From the NCBI RefSeq assembly GCF_014204985.1, contig NZ_JACHMP010000001.1, positions 7,130,001 to 7,194,000 of the forward strand: a DNA stretch of 64,000 nucleotides, read 5' to 3'. How positions within the stretch are numbered: the stretch's first letter is position 1; every line of letters starts with the position of its first letter. This document shows positions 34,078 to 43,672 of this stretch, piece after piece. The stretch is from Streptosporangium becharense (lineage in GTDB: Bacteria; Actinomycetota; Actinomycetes; Streptosporangiales; Streptosporangiaceae). The translations under genes were made by a program, and so were the position numbers. The notes below the pieces were generated by a model. It searched no databases. It was given only the letters and a program-made list of their open reading frames with translations, and was not told the origin of the DNA.

Positions 34078-35301
34078 ATGCGTGGAATCCTGATCGTCGG
34101 CGCCGGGCAGGCCGGGCTCCACCTGGCCCTGGGCCTGTTGCGGAACGGCTACGAGGTCACCCTGGTGTCCAACCGGACGCCGGATGACATCCGCGACGGC
34201 CGGGTCATGTCGGGTCAGGCGATGTTCGCCACCGCCCTCGGTCACGAACGGGCCCTCGGCCTGGACCTGTGGGCCGGTGACTGCCCGCCGATCGAGGGGA
34301 TGCAGGTCGCGGTGGCCGGCCCCGGCGGCGAGCCGGTGATCCGCTGGGACGCGCGGCTCGACACGCCCGCCCGCTCGGTCGACCAGCGGCTCAAGATGCC
34401 CGCCTGGATGGCCGAGGTGGAACGGCTCGGCGGCAAGATCGTCATCCACGACGCGACCGTGGACGACCTGGAGTCCTACGCCGCCCAGTACGACCTGGTC
34501 CTGGTCGCCGCAGGCAAGGGACAGCTCGCCTCCCTCTTCGAGACCGACCCGGAGCGCTCGCCGTACCGCGTCCCGCAACGTGCCCTGGCCCTCACCTACG
34601 TGAACGGGCTCACCCCGCGGCCGGGTCACTCCGCGGTGTGCTTCAACATCATCCCCGGCGTCGGCGAATACTTCGTGTTCCCCGCGCTCACCCACACCGG
34701 CCCCTGCGAGATCATGGTCTTCGAGGGCCTGCCGGGCGGGCCGATGGACTGCTGGTCGGACGTCCGCACCCCGGCCGAGCACCTGGCCAGGGGCCGGTCG
34801 ATCCTGGAGACCTTCCTGCCCTGGGAGGCTGAGCGCTGCGACGGCGTCGAGCTCACCGACGAGAACGGTGTCCTGGCGGGGCGGTTCACCCCCGTCGTGC
34901 GCAGGCCCGTGGCGACGCTGCCGTCCGGTGCCCCGGTCCTCGGCGTGGCCGACGTGGTCGTGCTCAACGACCCCATCACCGGTCAGGGCTCCAACAACGC
35001 CGCCAAGTGCGCGGCCTCCTACCTGGCCGCCATCCTGGAACACGGCGAGCGGCCGTTCGACGCCGCGTGGATGGAGCGGACCTTCGCCCGCTACTGGGAG
35101 AACGCCCGGCACGTCACCGCCTGGACGAACGCGCTCCTGGCACCCCCGCCGCCGCACGTGCTGCGGATCCTGGACGCCGCCGGCCGCTTCCCCGAGGTGG
35201 CGTCCCGCTTCGTCAACGGCTTCGACGACCCCGCCGACTTCACCGGGTGGTTCACCGACCCGGCGGCGGCGGAGGAGTACCTGACCCGGATCGGGGGCTG
35301 A
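34078..35301 (+). CDS. Styrene monooxygenase-like FAD oxygenase (StyA family)
   Basis: This 407-residue flavoprotein has a Rossmann loop VGAGQAG at residues 6-12 and the StyA-type segments LVSNRTPDDIRDGRV and LNDPITGQGSNNAAK. These enzymes epoxidise styrene, indole or similar alkenes with reduced FAD supplied by a separate reductase. That reductase is encoded 7 bp downstream. The ATG at 34078 follows GGAAAGGA. The substrate is unknown. Confidence 0.9.
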   Translation: MRGILIVGAGQAGLHLALGLLRNGYEVTLVSNRTPDDIRDGRVMSGQAMFATALGHERALGLDLWAGDCPPIEGMQVAVAGPGGEPVIRWDARLDTPARSVDQRLKMPAWMAEVERLGGKIVIHDATVDDLESYAAQYDLVLVAAGKGQLASLFETDPERSPYRVPQRALALTYVNGLTPRPGHSAVCFNIIPGVGEYFVFPALTHTGPCEIMVFEGLPGGPMDCWSDVRTPAEHLARGRSILETFLPWEAERCDGVELTDENGVLAGRFTPVVRRPVATLPSGAPVLGVADVVVLNDPITGQGSNNAAKCAASYLAAILEHGERPFDAAWMERTFARYWENARHVTAWTNALLAPPPPHVLRILDAAGRFPEVASRFVNGFDDPADFTGWFTDPAAAEEYLTRIGG

Positions 35302-35308
35302 GCACGCC

Positions 35309-35803
35309 ATGAGATCGTTACGCGAGGCCTTCGGGCAGTACGCGACCGGCGTCGCGGTGGTCACGGCCGCCCTTCCCGGGGGCGGCCGGGCCGGAGTCAC
35401 CGTCAACTCCTTCACCTCGGTCTCGCTCGACCCCCCGCTGGTCCTGTGGTGCCTGTCCCGGCGGGCGCCCAGCGCGCCGGCCTTCCTGGCCGCCGGGCGG
35501 TTCGCCGTCAACGTCCTGGCCGCCGACCAGGAGCATCTGTCGCGGCGGTTCGCGACACCGTCACCGGACAAGTTCGCCGGGGTGGAGACCGGACGCGGCC
35601 CCGGCGGAGTCCCGCTGCTGGCCGGGGCCCTGGCCCGCTTCACCTGCCGGACGGCGACCACGTACGACGGCGGCGATCACCTCATCTTCGTCGGCGAGGT
35701 GGAGCACTTCGAACGCTCCGACGGTGAACCGCTGGTCTTCCACTCGGGTGGTTACCGGGCGTTCGCCACGCCGGAGCGGACGGCGACGTGGGCGGGCGTC
35801 TGA
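35309..35803 (+). CDS. Flavin reductase, StyB-like partner
   Basis: This 164-residue split-barrel flavin reductase (LREAFGQYATGVAVVTA, VNSFTSVSLDPPLVLWCLS, FAVNVLAADQ) supplies reduced FAD to the StyA-like oxygenase directly upstream. The pair forms a two-component monooxygenase. The GTVxxH signature of many reductases is replaced by DHLIFVGEVE near the end. Confidence 0.9.
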   Translation: MRSLREAFGQYATGVAVVTAALPGGGRAGVTVNSFTSVSLDPPLVLWCLSRRAPSAPAFLAAGRFAVNVLAADQEHLSRRFATPSPDKFAGVETGRGPGGVPLLAGALARFTCRTATTYDGGDHLIFVGEVEHFERSDGEPLVFHSGGYRAFATPERTATWAGV

Positions 35804-35824
35804 CACCGCCGGGGCGTCCCGGAC

Positions 35825-35975
35825 CGGTCCCCGGCCGGGGCACCCCGCCGGGGACCTCGGGCCGGTAACCCTCGGGCCGGGGACCTCAGACTGGGAACCC
35901 TCGGACTGGGCTCCCGGGCCGGTAACCCTCGGGTTGGGAACCCTCAGGCTGGGTCCTCAGGCCGGGGATCCTCAA
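35825..35975. repeat. Degenerate tandem GC-rich repeat downstream of styB-like gene
   Basis: About seven imperfect copies of a ~20-bp unit resembling GGCCGGTAACCCTCGG or CTGGGAACCCTCGG fill the gap between the convergent StyB-like and dienelactone hydrolase genes. No gene is supported. The array may act as a transcriptional boundary. Confidence 0.55.
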
Positions 35976-36910
35976 GACAGGTGGCGGCCGAACCAGTCGA
36001 TGACCCGCCGGTATGCCTGGGCCGCGGCCCCGGCGTCGTAGCGCGGACCGGTGTCGTTGAAGAAGGCGTGGTCGGCGCCGGGGAACGTCACGATCTCGTA
36101 CTCCAGGCCGGCCCGCTCCAGCGCCGCCCTCGCCTCGTCCCGCGTGGCGTTGACCCGGTCGTCCCGTTCGGCGTAGACACCGAGGACGGCGGCTTCGGAT
36201 CCGGAGAAGTCGGCACCGTCGGGCAACGGGCCGTAGAACGGGACGGCCGCCGCCAGGCGCGGCTCGTCCGAGGCGACCAGCAACCACGTCATGCCCCCGC
36301 CGAAGCAGAAGCCGACCGCACCCAGCTTCGCGCCGGGGACGCGCCGCTCCAACTCGCCCAGGGCGGTCTTCATGTCCGCGGCGAAGCGTTCCTGCGGGAT
36401 GCCGCCCAGGGCGGCGGTGACCTTGGCCGTGTCGCCGAAGGAGCCGGTCCCGCCCTCCCTGGAGAGCAGGTCGAGGGCGAGCGCGGAGTAGCCGTCGGCC
36501 GCCAGGCGCCCGGCGACCGAACGGATGTGGTCGTTCAGCCCCCGGTTCTCATGGATGACCAGCACCGCACCGCGCGGGTTCGACGCCGCCACCCAGGCCC
36601 CCTGGAGAGTGACCCCCTCCTCCGGGCCCGGGAAGATGATCTCCTCGGTGGGCAGCGGCGACGGTCCGGGGGGCGGAACGCCACCGGTCACGGTTCCCGG
36701 CGGTGTGCCGGACGCCGCGGCCGGCGACGTGGTGCCCGAGGCGGCGGCGCTCTCCCGGCCGGCCCCGCATGCCGAGAGCAGGGCACCGGCGGCGGGCAGC
36801 GCCATCCCGAGAAGGCTCAGGCGGCGTAGCGCCTCACGACGGGAGATGAGGCCGTCGGCGTGGTCGGTCGCGATCTCCTCGACGAGGTATCGGTGGAAAC
36901 CGGTCATCAC
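35972..36910 (-). CDS. Lipoprotein dienelactone hydrolase family protein
   Basis: This 312-residue protein has a twin-arginine-like signal (SRREALRRLSLLGMAL) and a lipobox LLSAC with Cys48, so it is predicted to be a membrane-anchored extracellular lipoprotein. After a Ser/Thr/Pro linker comes an alpha/beta-hydrolase domain with the DLH catalytic features: nucleophile Cys202 in GFCFGG, E121 in IHENRG and H281 in GADHAFF. DLH proteins open lactone rings or hydrolyse esters. Confidence 0.9.
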   Translation of the reverse strand: MMTGFHRYLVEEIATDHADGLISRREALRRLSLLGMALPAAGALLSACGAGRESAAASGTTSPAAASGTPPGTVTGGVPPPGPSPLPTEEIIFPGPEEGVTLQGAWVAASNPRGAVLVIHENRGLNDHIRSVAGRLAADGYSALALDLLSREGGTGSFGDTAKVTAALGGIPQERFAADMKTALGELERRVPGAKLGAVGFCFGGGMTWLLVASDEPRLAAAVPFYGPLPDGADFSGSEAAVLGVYAERDDRVNATRDEARAALERAGLEYEIVTFPGADHAFFNDTGPRYDAGAAAQAYRRVIDWFGRHLS

Positions 36911-37097
36911 TCCACGGTAGAAGGGACGGGCGAAAGGCCGGGTAAAGGCCGATCACCGTCAGCGGGGGACGGCCGGGCCGGGGGTCTTCCGCTTTCCCCG
37001 GCACGTCCGGGGTGGAGGTCTTCCATCGGCCGAGCCTCCCACCCAGGACGTCCGGGCCATCAGGGGTCTTGCGGGGGTCGGCCCCTCCCCGGGACGC

Positions 37098-38018
37098 TCA
37101 GTTCAGCCGTTTCAGGTAGCCGTTCTGCACCAGCCATTCCACCGAGACGTCCGGGGACGACTGCGGCGCCTCGGGGATGTGCCTGCTCGTCACGTGATAC
37201 TGGGTGCCCCTGCCGGGCTGCTGGAACGCCGGCGCGGCCGGGCCCGCGTCGACCTTGAACTCCTTGACGACCTCGTACGCGTGGTAGTTGCACACGTACT
37301 GCGGTGCCCCCGCATAGGTGTTGAGGTTGCTCGGCGGCAGGGCCCGCCCGATGTAGGAGGCGCCGAGCGGGGCCAGGTAGGAACCGCGCTCGCCGCCGAA
37401 CCGGTCGAGCCTCCTGCCGGCGTACAGGGTGACGGCCCGCACGATCGGCTTGCCGTTGATGTAGCCGCCGGAGTGGGCGAACCCCCGGTCGGGCGGGTAG
37501 CGCCACCCGTTGGCGGCGGTGTCCCAGTAGCGCTCGATGAAACGGTGCGGCGGGACGCGGTTCAGCGGGACGTACCCCTTCAGGATCCCGGCGAGCGGCC
37601 CGGTCTTCGGCAGGTACTTCGGTCCGAGGTTCGGGTCGTCGTCGAGGTACGGCGGCCCGCAGACCTGGCCCTGGGCCTGCGCGTCCGCCGGGGCCGGGTC
37701 CGGATGCGAGGCCGGGGTCGGCGGTGGGCCGGACGGCGGATCGGACAGCGGGCGGGTGGAGGTGCCGGTCGGAGCCCCGATCAGGGTGCCGGTCGAGGGG
37801 CCGGTGAGGGTGCCGACCGGGGTTTCGACCAAGGCGCCGGCCGGGGTGGCAGGTCCGGCGAGGGCGGGAACACTGGGAACGCCGGGAACGGTGTCGGGGC
37901 CGGCGAGGGCCGTGGCGGGGCCGGCCGGGCCGGTGAGGGCAGCGGCGACGATGCTGATGGCGACGGCCGGTGGCGCGCTTCGTCGGAAAAGCCGCACAGA
38001 TTCTCCTGATGAGTTCAT
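37098..38018 (-). CDS. Secreted TNT-domain NAD+ glycohydrolase (toxin-like)
   Basis: This 306-residue protein starts at ATG 38018; an ATG at 38042 is an alternative. It has a signal peptide (APPAVAISIVAAALTGPAG), then a long Pro/Thr/Gly-rich spacer (about 35-115), then a C-terminal TNT-type domain. The TNT pattern is seen in LDRFGGERGSYLAPLG, RALPPSNLNTY, YHAYEVVKEF and the closing QPGRGTQY segment. TNT domains hydrolyse NAD+. No obvious immunity gene is adjacent, which fits an enzyme exported without cytoplasmic activity. The lysine-rich C-terminal tail is short. Confidence 0.85.
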   Translation of the reverse strand: MNSSGESVRLFRRSAPPAVAISIVAAALTGPAGPATALAGPDTVPGVPSVPALAGPATPAGALVETPVGTLTGPSTGTLIGAPTGTSTRPLSDPPSGPPPTPASHPDPAPADAQAQGQVCGPPYLDDDPNLGPKYLPKTGPLAGILKGYVPLNRVPPHRFIERYWDTAANGWRYPPDRGFAHSGGYINGKPIVRAVTLYAGRRLDRFGGERGSYLAPLGASYIGRALPPSNLNTYAGAPQYVCNYHAYEVVKEFKVDAGPAAPAFQQPGRGTQYHVTSRHIPEAPQSSPDVSVEWLVQNGYLKRLN

Positions 38019-38540
38019 GGGGAGCCGGACAGGTTCTTCCATCTCTTCCGGGTTCGTCGGACGGGGTGTGCGGCACCGCGAACGGGTGTTTTCCCTCCAT
38101 TTCATAAACCGTTCTGCCGGAACTCGGGCATCCGGCTTCGGAAATCCGTTCACGCCCCGTATCCCGGTCCGTGGGAGATGACCGATCCATGGTCACCCGA
38201 TCGTTCACCCGCGACGTCGATACGACGGTAAGTGGATGACAAAAACAGGACGACAAACGCTGTTGAAGCCCGCATCAGGAATGAACAGGAAATCTCTGTG
38301 GCTCGAAATCGTCTCCGGGCGGAGATGATTCCTCCCGGTGTGACGCCGATGCCGATCGCCGCCGGTCCGAAGGTCACCGATCCCCTCGGCGACGTGCGCC
38401 TTAGCGCACCGTTCGGCGTCGGCATGGGCGTCGGCGACGCGCGAGACGCGGGGAAGGCGGGGTTCGGGGCCGGCGGAGTGCGACCGTGGGGCGTGGCACG
38501 GCCGCGGAAACGCTCGTCCGGCAACCGACGATCTTTCTAT

Positions 38541-38570
38541 CGGTGCCGGTGCCGGTGCCGGTGCCGGTGC
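38541..38570. repeat. Five perfect tandem copies of hexanucleotide CGGTGC
   Basis: A 30-bp microsatellite in a 764-bp gap (38019-38782) between the divergent TNT and repeat-protein genes. No conserved gene is seen in this gap. The AT content rises toward 38640-38760, which probably holds the promoter of the downstream secreted protein. Confidence 0.8.
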
Positions 38571-38782
38571 ATTGCATCGCACTTCGGCGGAAAAGATCTC
38601 GGTTGACCGCGAAAGACAGCAGTGGGTGGAGGGGGAGTCCGGATTCACATCCCTGTTTCCAGGCGATCATCAGGTGCGCATATACGCCAATGTCACCTTT
38701 CTCGACATGTGCATCGGTGTTATAAATCAGGCGGCACGAGCGGTTCCAAATCCGATCACCCCCGTGTGCCGAGGAGACATCC

Positions 38783-39382
38783 ATGCCCACCGCCGGACCG
38801 TCCCGCCTCTTCAGACGCGTCGCCTTCGCCATCGCGGTGACGGCGGCCCTGCTCGTCACGGACCTCACCGCCGTGTCCGCGGCACCGGCGAGGCCCCCGG
38901 GCCTCGACGGAACCTGGGCGTGCACGGTGCCCGCCGGTTACGTCTACGACGAGATCCAGCACGACCACCGGTGCAGTCAGACCTCCTCGGTCAGCCCCAT
39001 CTACCATCTGCGCACCCCCGCCGACGGCTTGACGTCGTGCAGGACGGCCCCCGGATTCGTCTTCGACCAGCGCACCTTCACCTCGGCCTGCAGCCCTTAC
39101 GTGGCCGGCTACCCGGCCACGACGTTCCGCCTGCGCACCCCCGTCGACGGACTGACCTCCTGCGCGACCGTGCCGGGCTGGACCTACGACCTGCTCACCT
39201 ACACCACCACCTGTCAGTTCAGCTCGGGCATCCCGACCTCGACCTATCGCATCAGGCAGCCGGCCAACGGACTGTGGGCCTGCACCGTGCCGAGCGGCTG
39301 GACGTACACCGCGACGACCAGCGGCTATGACTGCAGCATCAACAGCGGCAGCCTGTCGACCAAGTATCAGCTGATCCACTGA
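38783..39382 (+). CDS. Secreted protein with four tandem ~38-residue cysteine repeats
   Basis: This 199-residue protein has a cleavable signal (FRRVAFAIAVTAALLV, cleavage near VSAAPA). Four repeats follow, each with a pattern like G-L-x-S-C-x-x-x-P-G-x-x-x-D, then a second Cys about 18 residues later and a closing T-x-Y-R/H-L-R. Each repeat has two cysteines, suggesting one disulfide per unit. I do not recognise the family. The ATG follows GAGGAGA. Confidence 0.8.
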   Translation: MPTAGPSRLFRRVAFAIAVTAALLVTDLTAVSAAPARPPGLDGTWACTVPAGYVYDEIQHDHRCSQTSSVSPIYHLRTPADGLTSCRTAPGFVFDQRTFTSACSPYVAGYPATTFRLRTPVDGLTSCATVPGWTYDLLTYTTTCQFSSGIPTSTYRIRQPANGLWACTVPSGWTYTATTSGYDCSINSGSLSTKYQLIH

Positions 39383-39527
39383 CCGGCCGCAGACCCGGCG
39401 CCGGCCTTCCCCCCGGCCATGCCATCGGGCATGCCGCCGGGCACGCACTCGGCGAGCCCGTCACCCGGCGGCGACACGCCAGAGATCACTGAGCACGACC
39501 GGGGTATTAGAGGGCGTATGTCCGGGT

Positions 39528-42500
39528 ATGACTCGCGGCATGGCACGGAGGAAACGGATCCTCCGCTGGCCGGTGCTCCGGCAGCTGCGGGGACAGGACC
39601 CCAGGGGTGACGCCGCGCGCTCGCCCCGCACCGACGCGCTACGCCCCCGCACCGAGGAAGCCGACACGGTCGCGCGGTCGGTCTGCCCGTACTGCGCGGT
39701 CGGCTGCGGCCAGCTGGTCTACGTCAAGGACGGCCGGGTCACCCAGATCGAGGGCGACCCCGACTCACCCATCTCGCGCGGCCGGCTCTGCCCCAAGGGA
39801 TCGGCGAGCAAACAGCTCGTCACCCACCCCGGGCGGCAGACCCACGTGCTTCACCGGCGTCCGCACGGCACCGGATGGGAACGGCTCGACCTCGACACCG
39901 CGATGGACATGATCACCGACCGGGTGCTGCGGACCCGGCGGGAGACCTGGCAGCAGGAGGAGGACGGCAAGGTCGTCCGGCGCACCCTGGGCATCGCCAG
40001 CCTGGGCGGGGCCACGCTGGACGATGAGGAGAACTACCTGATGAAGAAGCTCTACACCGCCCTGGGGGCGATCCAGGTGGAGAACCAGGCCCGTATTTGA
40101 CACTCCTCCACCGTCCCCGGTCTGGGGACCAGCTTCGGGCGTGGCGGCGCGACGTCCTACCAGCAGGACCTGGTGAACGCCGACTGCATCGTCATCCAGG
40201 GCTCCAACATGGCCGAATGCCACCCGGTGGGGTTCCAGTGGGTGGTGGAGGCCAGGGCACGCGGTGCGAAGGTGTTCCACGTCGACCCGCGCTTCACCCG
40301 GACCAGCGCGCTCGCCCACCGGCACATCCCGATCCGCGCCGGGACCGACATCGTCCTGCTCGGCGCGCTGATCAACCACGTGCTGACCAACGAGCTCGAC
40401 TTCCGCGAGTACGTGCTCGCCTACACCAACGCCTCGACGATCGTGTCCGGACGCTTCCGCGACACCGAGGACCTGGACGGGCTGTTCTCCGGCTTCGACC
40501 CCGAAAGGCGCAAGTACGACCCGTCGAGCTGGTCGTACGAGGGATCGGCCGAGGAGGAGGCGGAAGGCGAGGACCTGGAGGGCGGCCACCGGCACGCCGA
40601 GGCGGCGGGCCCCCACCAGTACGGCTCCGGCGGGCCCCCGGCATCCGCCACACCGCCCACCGACCCGACGCTGCGGCACCCCCGCTGCGTCTACCAGATC
40701 GTCAAACGGCACTTCGCCCGCTACACCCCGGAGCTGGTGGAGGAGCTGTGCGGCATCCCCCCGGAGGCGTTCGCCGAACTCGCCGACGCGATCACCGCGA
40801 ACTCCGGCCGCGAGCGCACCACCGCCTGGGTCTACTCGGTCGGCTGGACCCAGCACACCGTGGGTGTGCAGTACATCCGCACCGCGGCGATCCTGCAACT
40901 GCTGCTCGGCAACATGGGCCGCCCCGGCGGTGGCATCCTGGCGCTGCGCGGCCACGCCAGCATCCAGGGCTCCACCGACATCCCGACCCTGTTCAACCTG
41001 CTGCCGGGTTACCTGCCGATGCCCCACGCCCACCTGCACGAGGGGCTGGACGACTACCTGGCCGGGGTCGGGTCCGGCACGGGCTTCTGGGGCAACCGGC
41101 GCTCCTACATGGTCAGCCTGCTCAAGACGTGGTGGGGGGAGGCCGCCACCGGCGACAACGACTTCTGCTTCGGCCACCTGCCGCGCATCACCGGCGACCA
41201 CGGCCACTACACCACCGTGATGGGACAGATCGACGGCACCGTGAAGGGCTACTTCGTGGTGGGGGAGAACCCGGCGGTCGGCTCCTCCGGTGGCAAGGCC
41301 CAGCGGCTCGGGCTGGCCAACCTCGACTGGCTGGTGGTGCGCGACCTGACCCTGGTGGAGACGGCCACCTTCTGGAAGGACGGCCCGGAGCTGGAGACCG
41401 GCGAGATGCGCACCGAGGACATCGCCACCGAGGTGTTCTTCCTGCCCGCCGCGAGCCACGTGGAGAAGGAGGGCACCTTCACCAACACCCAGCGGCTGCT
41501 GCAGTGGCGTGAGAAGGCACTCGACCCGCCCGGCGACTGCCGCAGCGAGCTGTGGTTCTACCACCACCTCGGCAAACGGATCAGACAGCGGCTGTCCGGC
41601 GACGAGATCGACCGGCCACTCCGGGAGCTGACCTGGGACTACCCCGAGCACGGCGAGCACGCCGAACCCTCGGCCGAGGCCGTGCTGCGCGAGATCAACG
41701 GCACCGGCCCCGACGGGCGGGCACTGTCGTCCTACACCGAGCTGCGTGACGACGGCTCCACCCGGTGCGGTTGCTGGATCTACTGCGGGGTCTACGCCGA
41801 GGAGGTCAACCAGGCGGCCCGGCGCAGGCCCGGCCGCGAGCAGAGCCTCGTCGCGCCCGAGTGGGGCTGGGCGTGGCCGGCCAACCGGCGCATCCTCTAC
41901 AACCGGGCCTCCGCCGACCCCGAGGGCCGCCCGTGGAGCGAACGCAAGGCGTACGTGTGGTGGGACGCCGAGCGTAGGCGGTGGACCGGGCACGACGTCC
42001 CGGACTTCGAGCCCGGCAAACCGCCGGACTACCTGCCGCCCGACGGAGCCCTCGCCCAGGCGGCGCTGGCCGGGACCGACCCGTTCATCATGCAGTCGGA
42101 CGGCAAGGGCTGGCTGTTCGCCCCGGCGGGCCTGGCCGACGGGCCGCTGCCCACGCACTACGAGTCGCACGAGTCGCCGGTGCGCAGCACGCTCTACGGT
42201 CGGCAGGCCAACCCCACCCGCAAGGTCTACGACCGCCCCGAATCCCCCTACAACCCGCCGGGGTCGCCGCGCTTCCCGTACGTGCTCACCACCTACCGGC
42301 TCACCGAGCACCACACCGCGGGCGGCATGAGCCGGACCCTCGCCTACCTGTCGGAGCTGCAACCCGAGCTGTTCTGCGAGGTGTCCCCGGCGCTCGCCGC
42401 CGAACTGGGCCTGGTCAACGGCGGCTGGGCGACGATCGTGACGACCCGCACCGCGATCGAGGCCCGCGTCCTGGTGACCGAACGGCTCCGCCCGCTCCGC

Positions 42501-42716
42501 GTCCAGGGCCGGACGGTCCACCAGATCGGCCTGCCGTACCACTGGGGCGGGCACGGCCTGGTGACCGGTGACGTCGTCAACGACCTGCTGCCTCTCGCCC
42601 TCGACCCGAACGTCTACATCCAGGAGGGCAAGGCCACCACCTGCGACCTGCGGCCCGGCAGGCGCCCCACGGGCAGGGCCCTGCTCGACCTGATCGAGGA
42701 GTACCGGCATGGCTGA
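39528..42716 (+). CDS. fdhA: Formate dehydrogenase alpha subunit, selenocysteine-containing
   Basis: This is a single 1062-residue selenoprotein whose codon 191 is UGA (40098-40100), read as selenocysteine. Either side of the UGA the frame is continuous and homologous: ENQARI before it and H-S-S-T-V-P-G-L after it. The N-terminus binds a [4Fe-4S] cluster (C53, C56, C60, C88 in CPYCAVGCGQ...GRLCPKG), and the rest is the molybdopterin/tungsten bis-MGD fold. It oxidises formate to CO2, and Sec191 is the metal ligand. A low-complexity insert of about 45 residues follows SSWSYEGS. It overlaps the iron-sulfur subunit gene by 8 bp and is followed by an NrfD-like subunit, selD and tRNA-Sec. Standard gene calling would split it at the UGA. 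Confidence 0.95.
40098..40129 (+). promoter_or_regulatory. UGA selenocysteine codon with bacterial SECIS hairpin
   Basis: The UGA codon is followed after exactly 18 nt by a GGTCT apical loop (40119-40123). The loop is flanked by a 6-bp stem, GTCCCC (40113-40118) and GGGGAC (40124-40129). The loop sequence and the 18-nt distance are the same as in E. coli fdhF as I recall it. This element recruits SelB with Sec-tRNA for recoding. Confidence 0.85.
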
Positions 42717-43527
42717 GCGGATGGGGTTCTTCACCGACACGAGCGTCTGCATCGGGTGCAAGGCGTGCGAGGTCGCCTGCAAGGAGTGGAACGACGTGCC
42801 CGATGACGGGTTCGTCTTCCGGGCCACCTCCTACGACAACACCGGCGGCCTCGGGGCGAGCACCTGGCGGCACGTGGCCTTCATCGAACAGCCGTCCCGG
42901 GTGCGCGAAACGCAGGAAGGCCGGAAGCCTGGCGCCGCGGGCGGCGAGGAGGGCCTCGAAGGCTGGCTGATGGCGTCGGACGTGTGCAAGCACTGCACGC
43001 ACGCCGCGTGCCTGGACGTCTGCCCGACCGGAGCGCTGTTCCGCACCGAGTTCGGCTCGGTCGTGGTGCAGGCCGACGTCTGCAACGGCTGCGGCTACTG
43101 CGTTCCGGCCTGCCCGTACGGGGTGATCGAGCGCCGGGAACGCGACGGGCGGGCGTTCAAGTGCACGCTGTGCTACGACCGCCAGCTCGGTGGGCTGGAA
43201 CCGGCCTGCGCCAAGGCGTGCCCGACCGACTCCATCCAGTTCGGGCCGCTGGAGGAACTGCGGGACCGCGCCAGGGAACGGGTGGAACGCCTGCACGACG
43301 AGGGCAGGACCGAGGCGCGGCTGTACGGCGCCGACCCCGGCGACGGCGTGGGCGGCGACGGGGCGTTCTTCCTGCTGCTCGACGAGCCCGAGGTGTACGG
43401 CCTGCCGCCCGACCCGGTGGTCACCACCCGGGACCTGCCCGCGATGTGGCGTTGGGCGGGAGGCGCCGCGCTCTCCCTGGCGGGAGCCGTCGCCCTGTCC
43501 TTCCTGGGAGCGGGGAGGAGACGATGA
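42709..43527 (+). CDS. fdhB: Formate dehydrogenase iron-sulfur subunit
   Basis: This 272-residue protein has four ferredoxin-type cysteine clusters (CIGCKACEVACKEW, CKHCTHAACLDVCPT, CNGCGYCVPACPYG, and CTLC...CAKACPT). It has a C-terminal hydrophobic helix (GAALSLAGAVALSFLGA), matching the FdnH/FdoH architecture with a membrane anchor. It passes electrons from the selenoprotein to the membrane subunit. It overlaps fdhA by 8 bp, and its stop overlaps a small ORF by 4 bp. Confidence 0.94.
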   Translation: MAERMGFFTDTSVCIGCKACEVACKEWNDVPDDGFVFRATSYDNTGGLGASTWRHVAFIEQPSRVRETQEGRKPGAAGGEEGLEGWLMASDVCKHCTHAACLDVCPTGALFRTEFGSVVVQADVCNGCGYCVPACPYGVIERRERDGRAFKCTLCYDRQLGGLEPACAKACPTDSIQFGPLEELRDRARERVERLHDEGRTEARLYGADPGDGVGGDGAFFLLLDEPEVYGLPPDPVVTTRDLPAMWRWAGGAALSLAGAVALSFLGAGRRR

Positions 43528-43655
43528 CGCGCCGGGTGCGGCTCTCCGGGTGTCGCGGGGAGGCGGTGACGCGTCCGGTCGTGATCGACGGGTGCCCGGA
43601 GGAGACGACGCGCCGACCGGCCCCGGGACGCGGCCGGCGGGGGCGGTCGCGGTGA
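43524..43655 (+). CDS. Small 43-residue ORF coupled between fdhB and the NrfD-like gene
   Basis: It begins with ATG in an ATGA overlap with the fdhB stop. It ends with TGA in a GTGA overlap with a possible alternative NrfD start at 43652. The protein is Arg-rich and contains two degenerate 14-residue repeats (TRRVRLSGCRGEAV and TRPVVIDGCPEETT). It may be a real microprotein or simply a repeat-derived spacer that keeps ribosomes coupled. Confidence 0.35.
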   Translation: MTRRVRLSGCRGEAVTRPVVIDGCPEETTRRPAPGRGRRGRSR

Positions 43656-43672
43656 GGCGGGGCGAGGAGTCC

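Noticed and set aside
38232-38606. 124-codon plus-strand frame containing an RC-repeat tail
   Set aside because: The tail is just the CGGTGC microsatellite read in frame; no domain or ribosome-binding site supports a gene.
40098-40100. Apparent nonsense mutation splitting formate dehydrogenase into two genes
   Set aside because: The frame continues in register after the UGA. A SECIS hairpin with the correct loop and spacing follows, and selD and tRNA-Sec are nearby. It is a selenocysteine codon, not a mutation.
39765-42827. 1020-codon minus-strand frame opposite fdhA
   Set aside because: It is a shadow of the formate dehydrogenase gene, whose cofactor motifs and frame are unambiguous.
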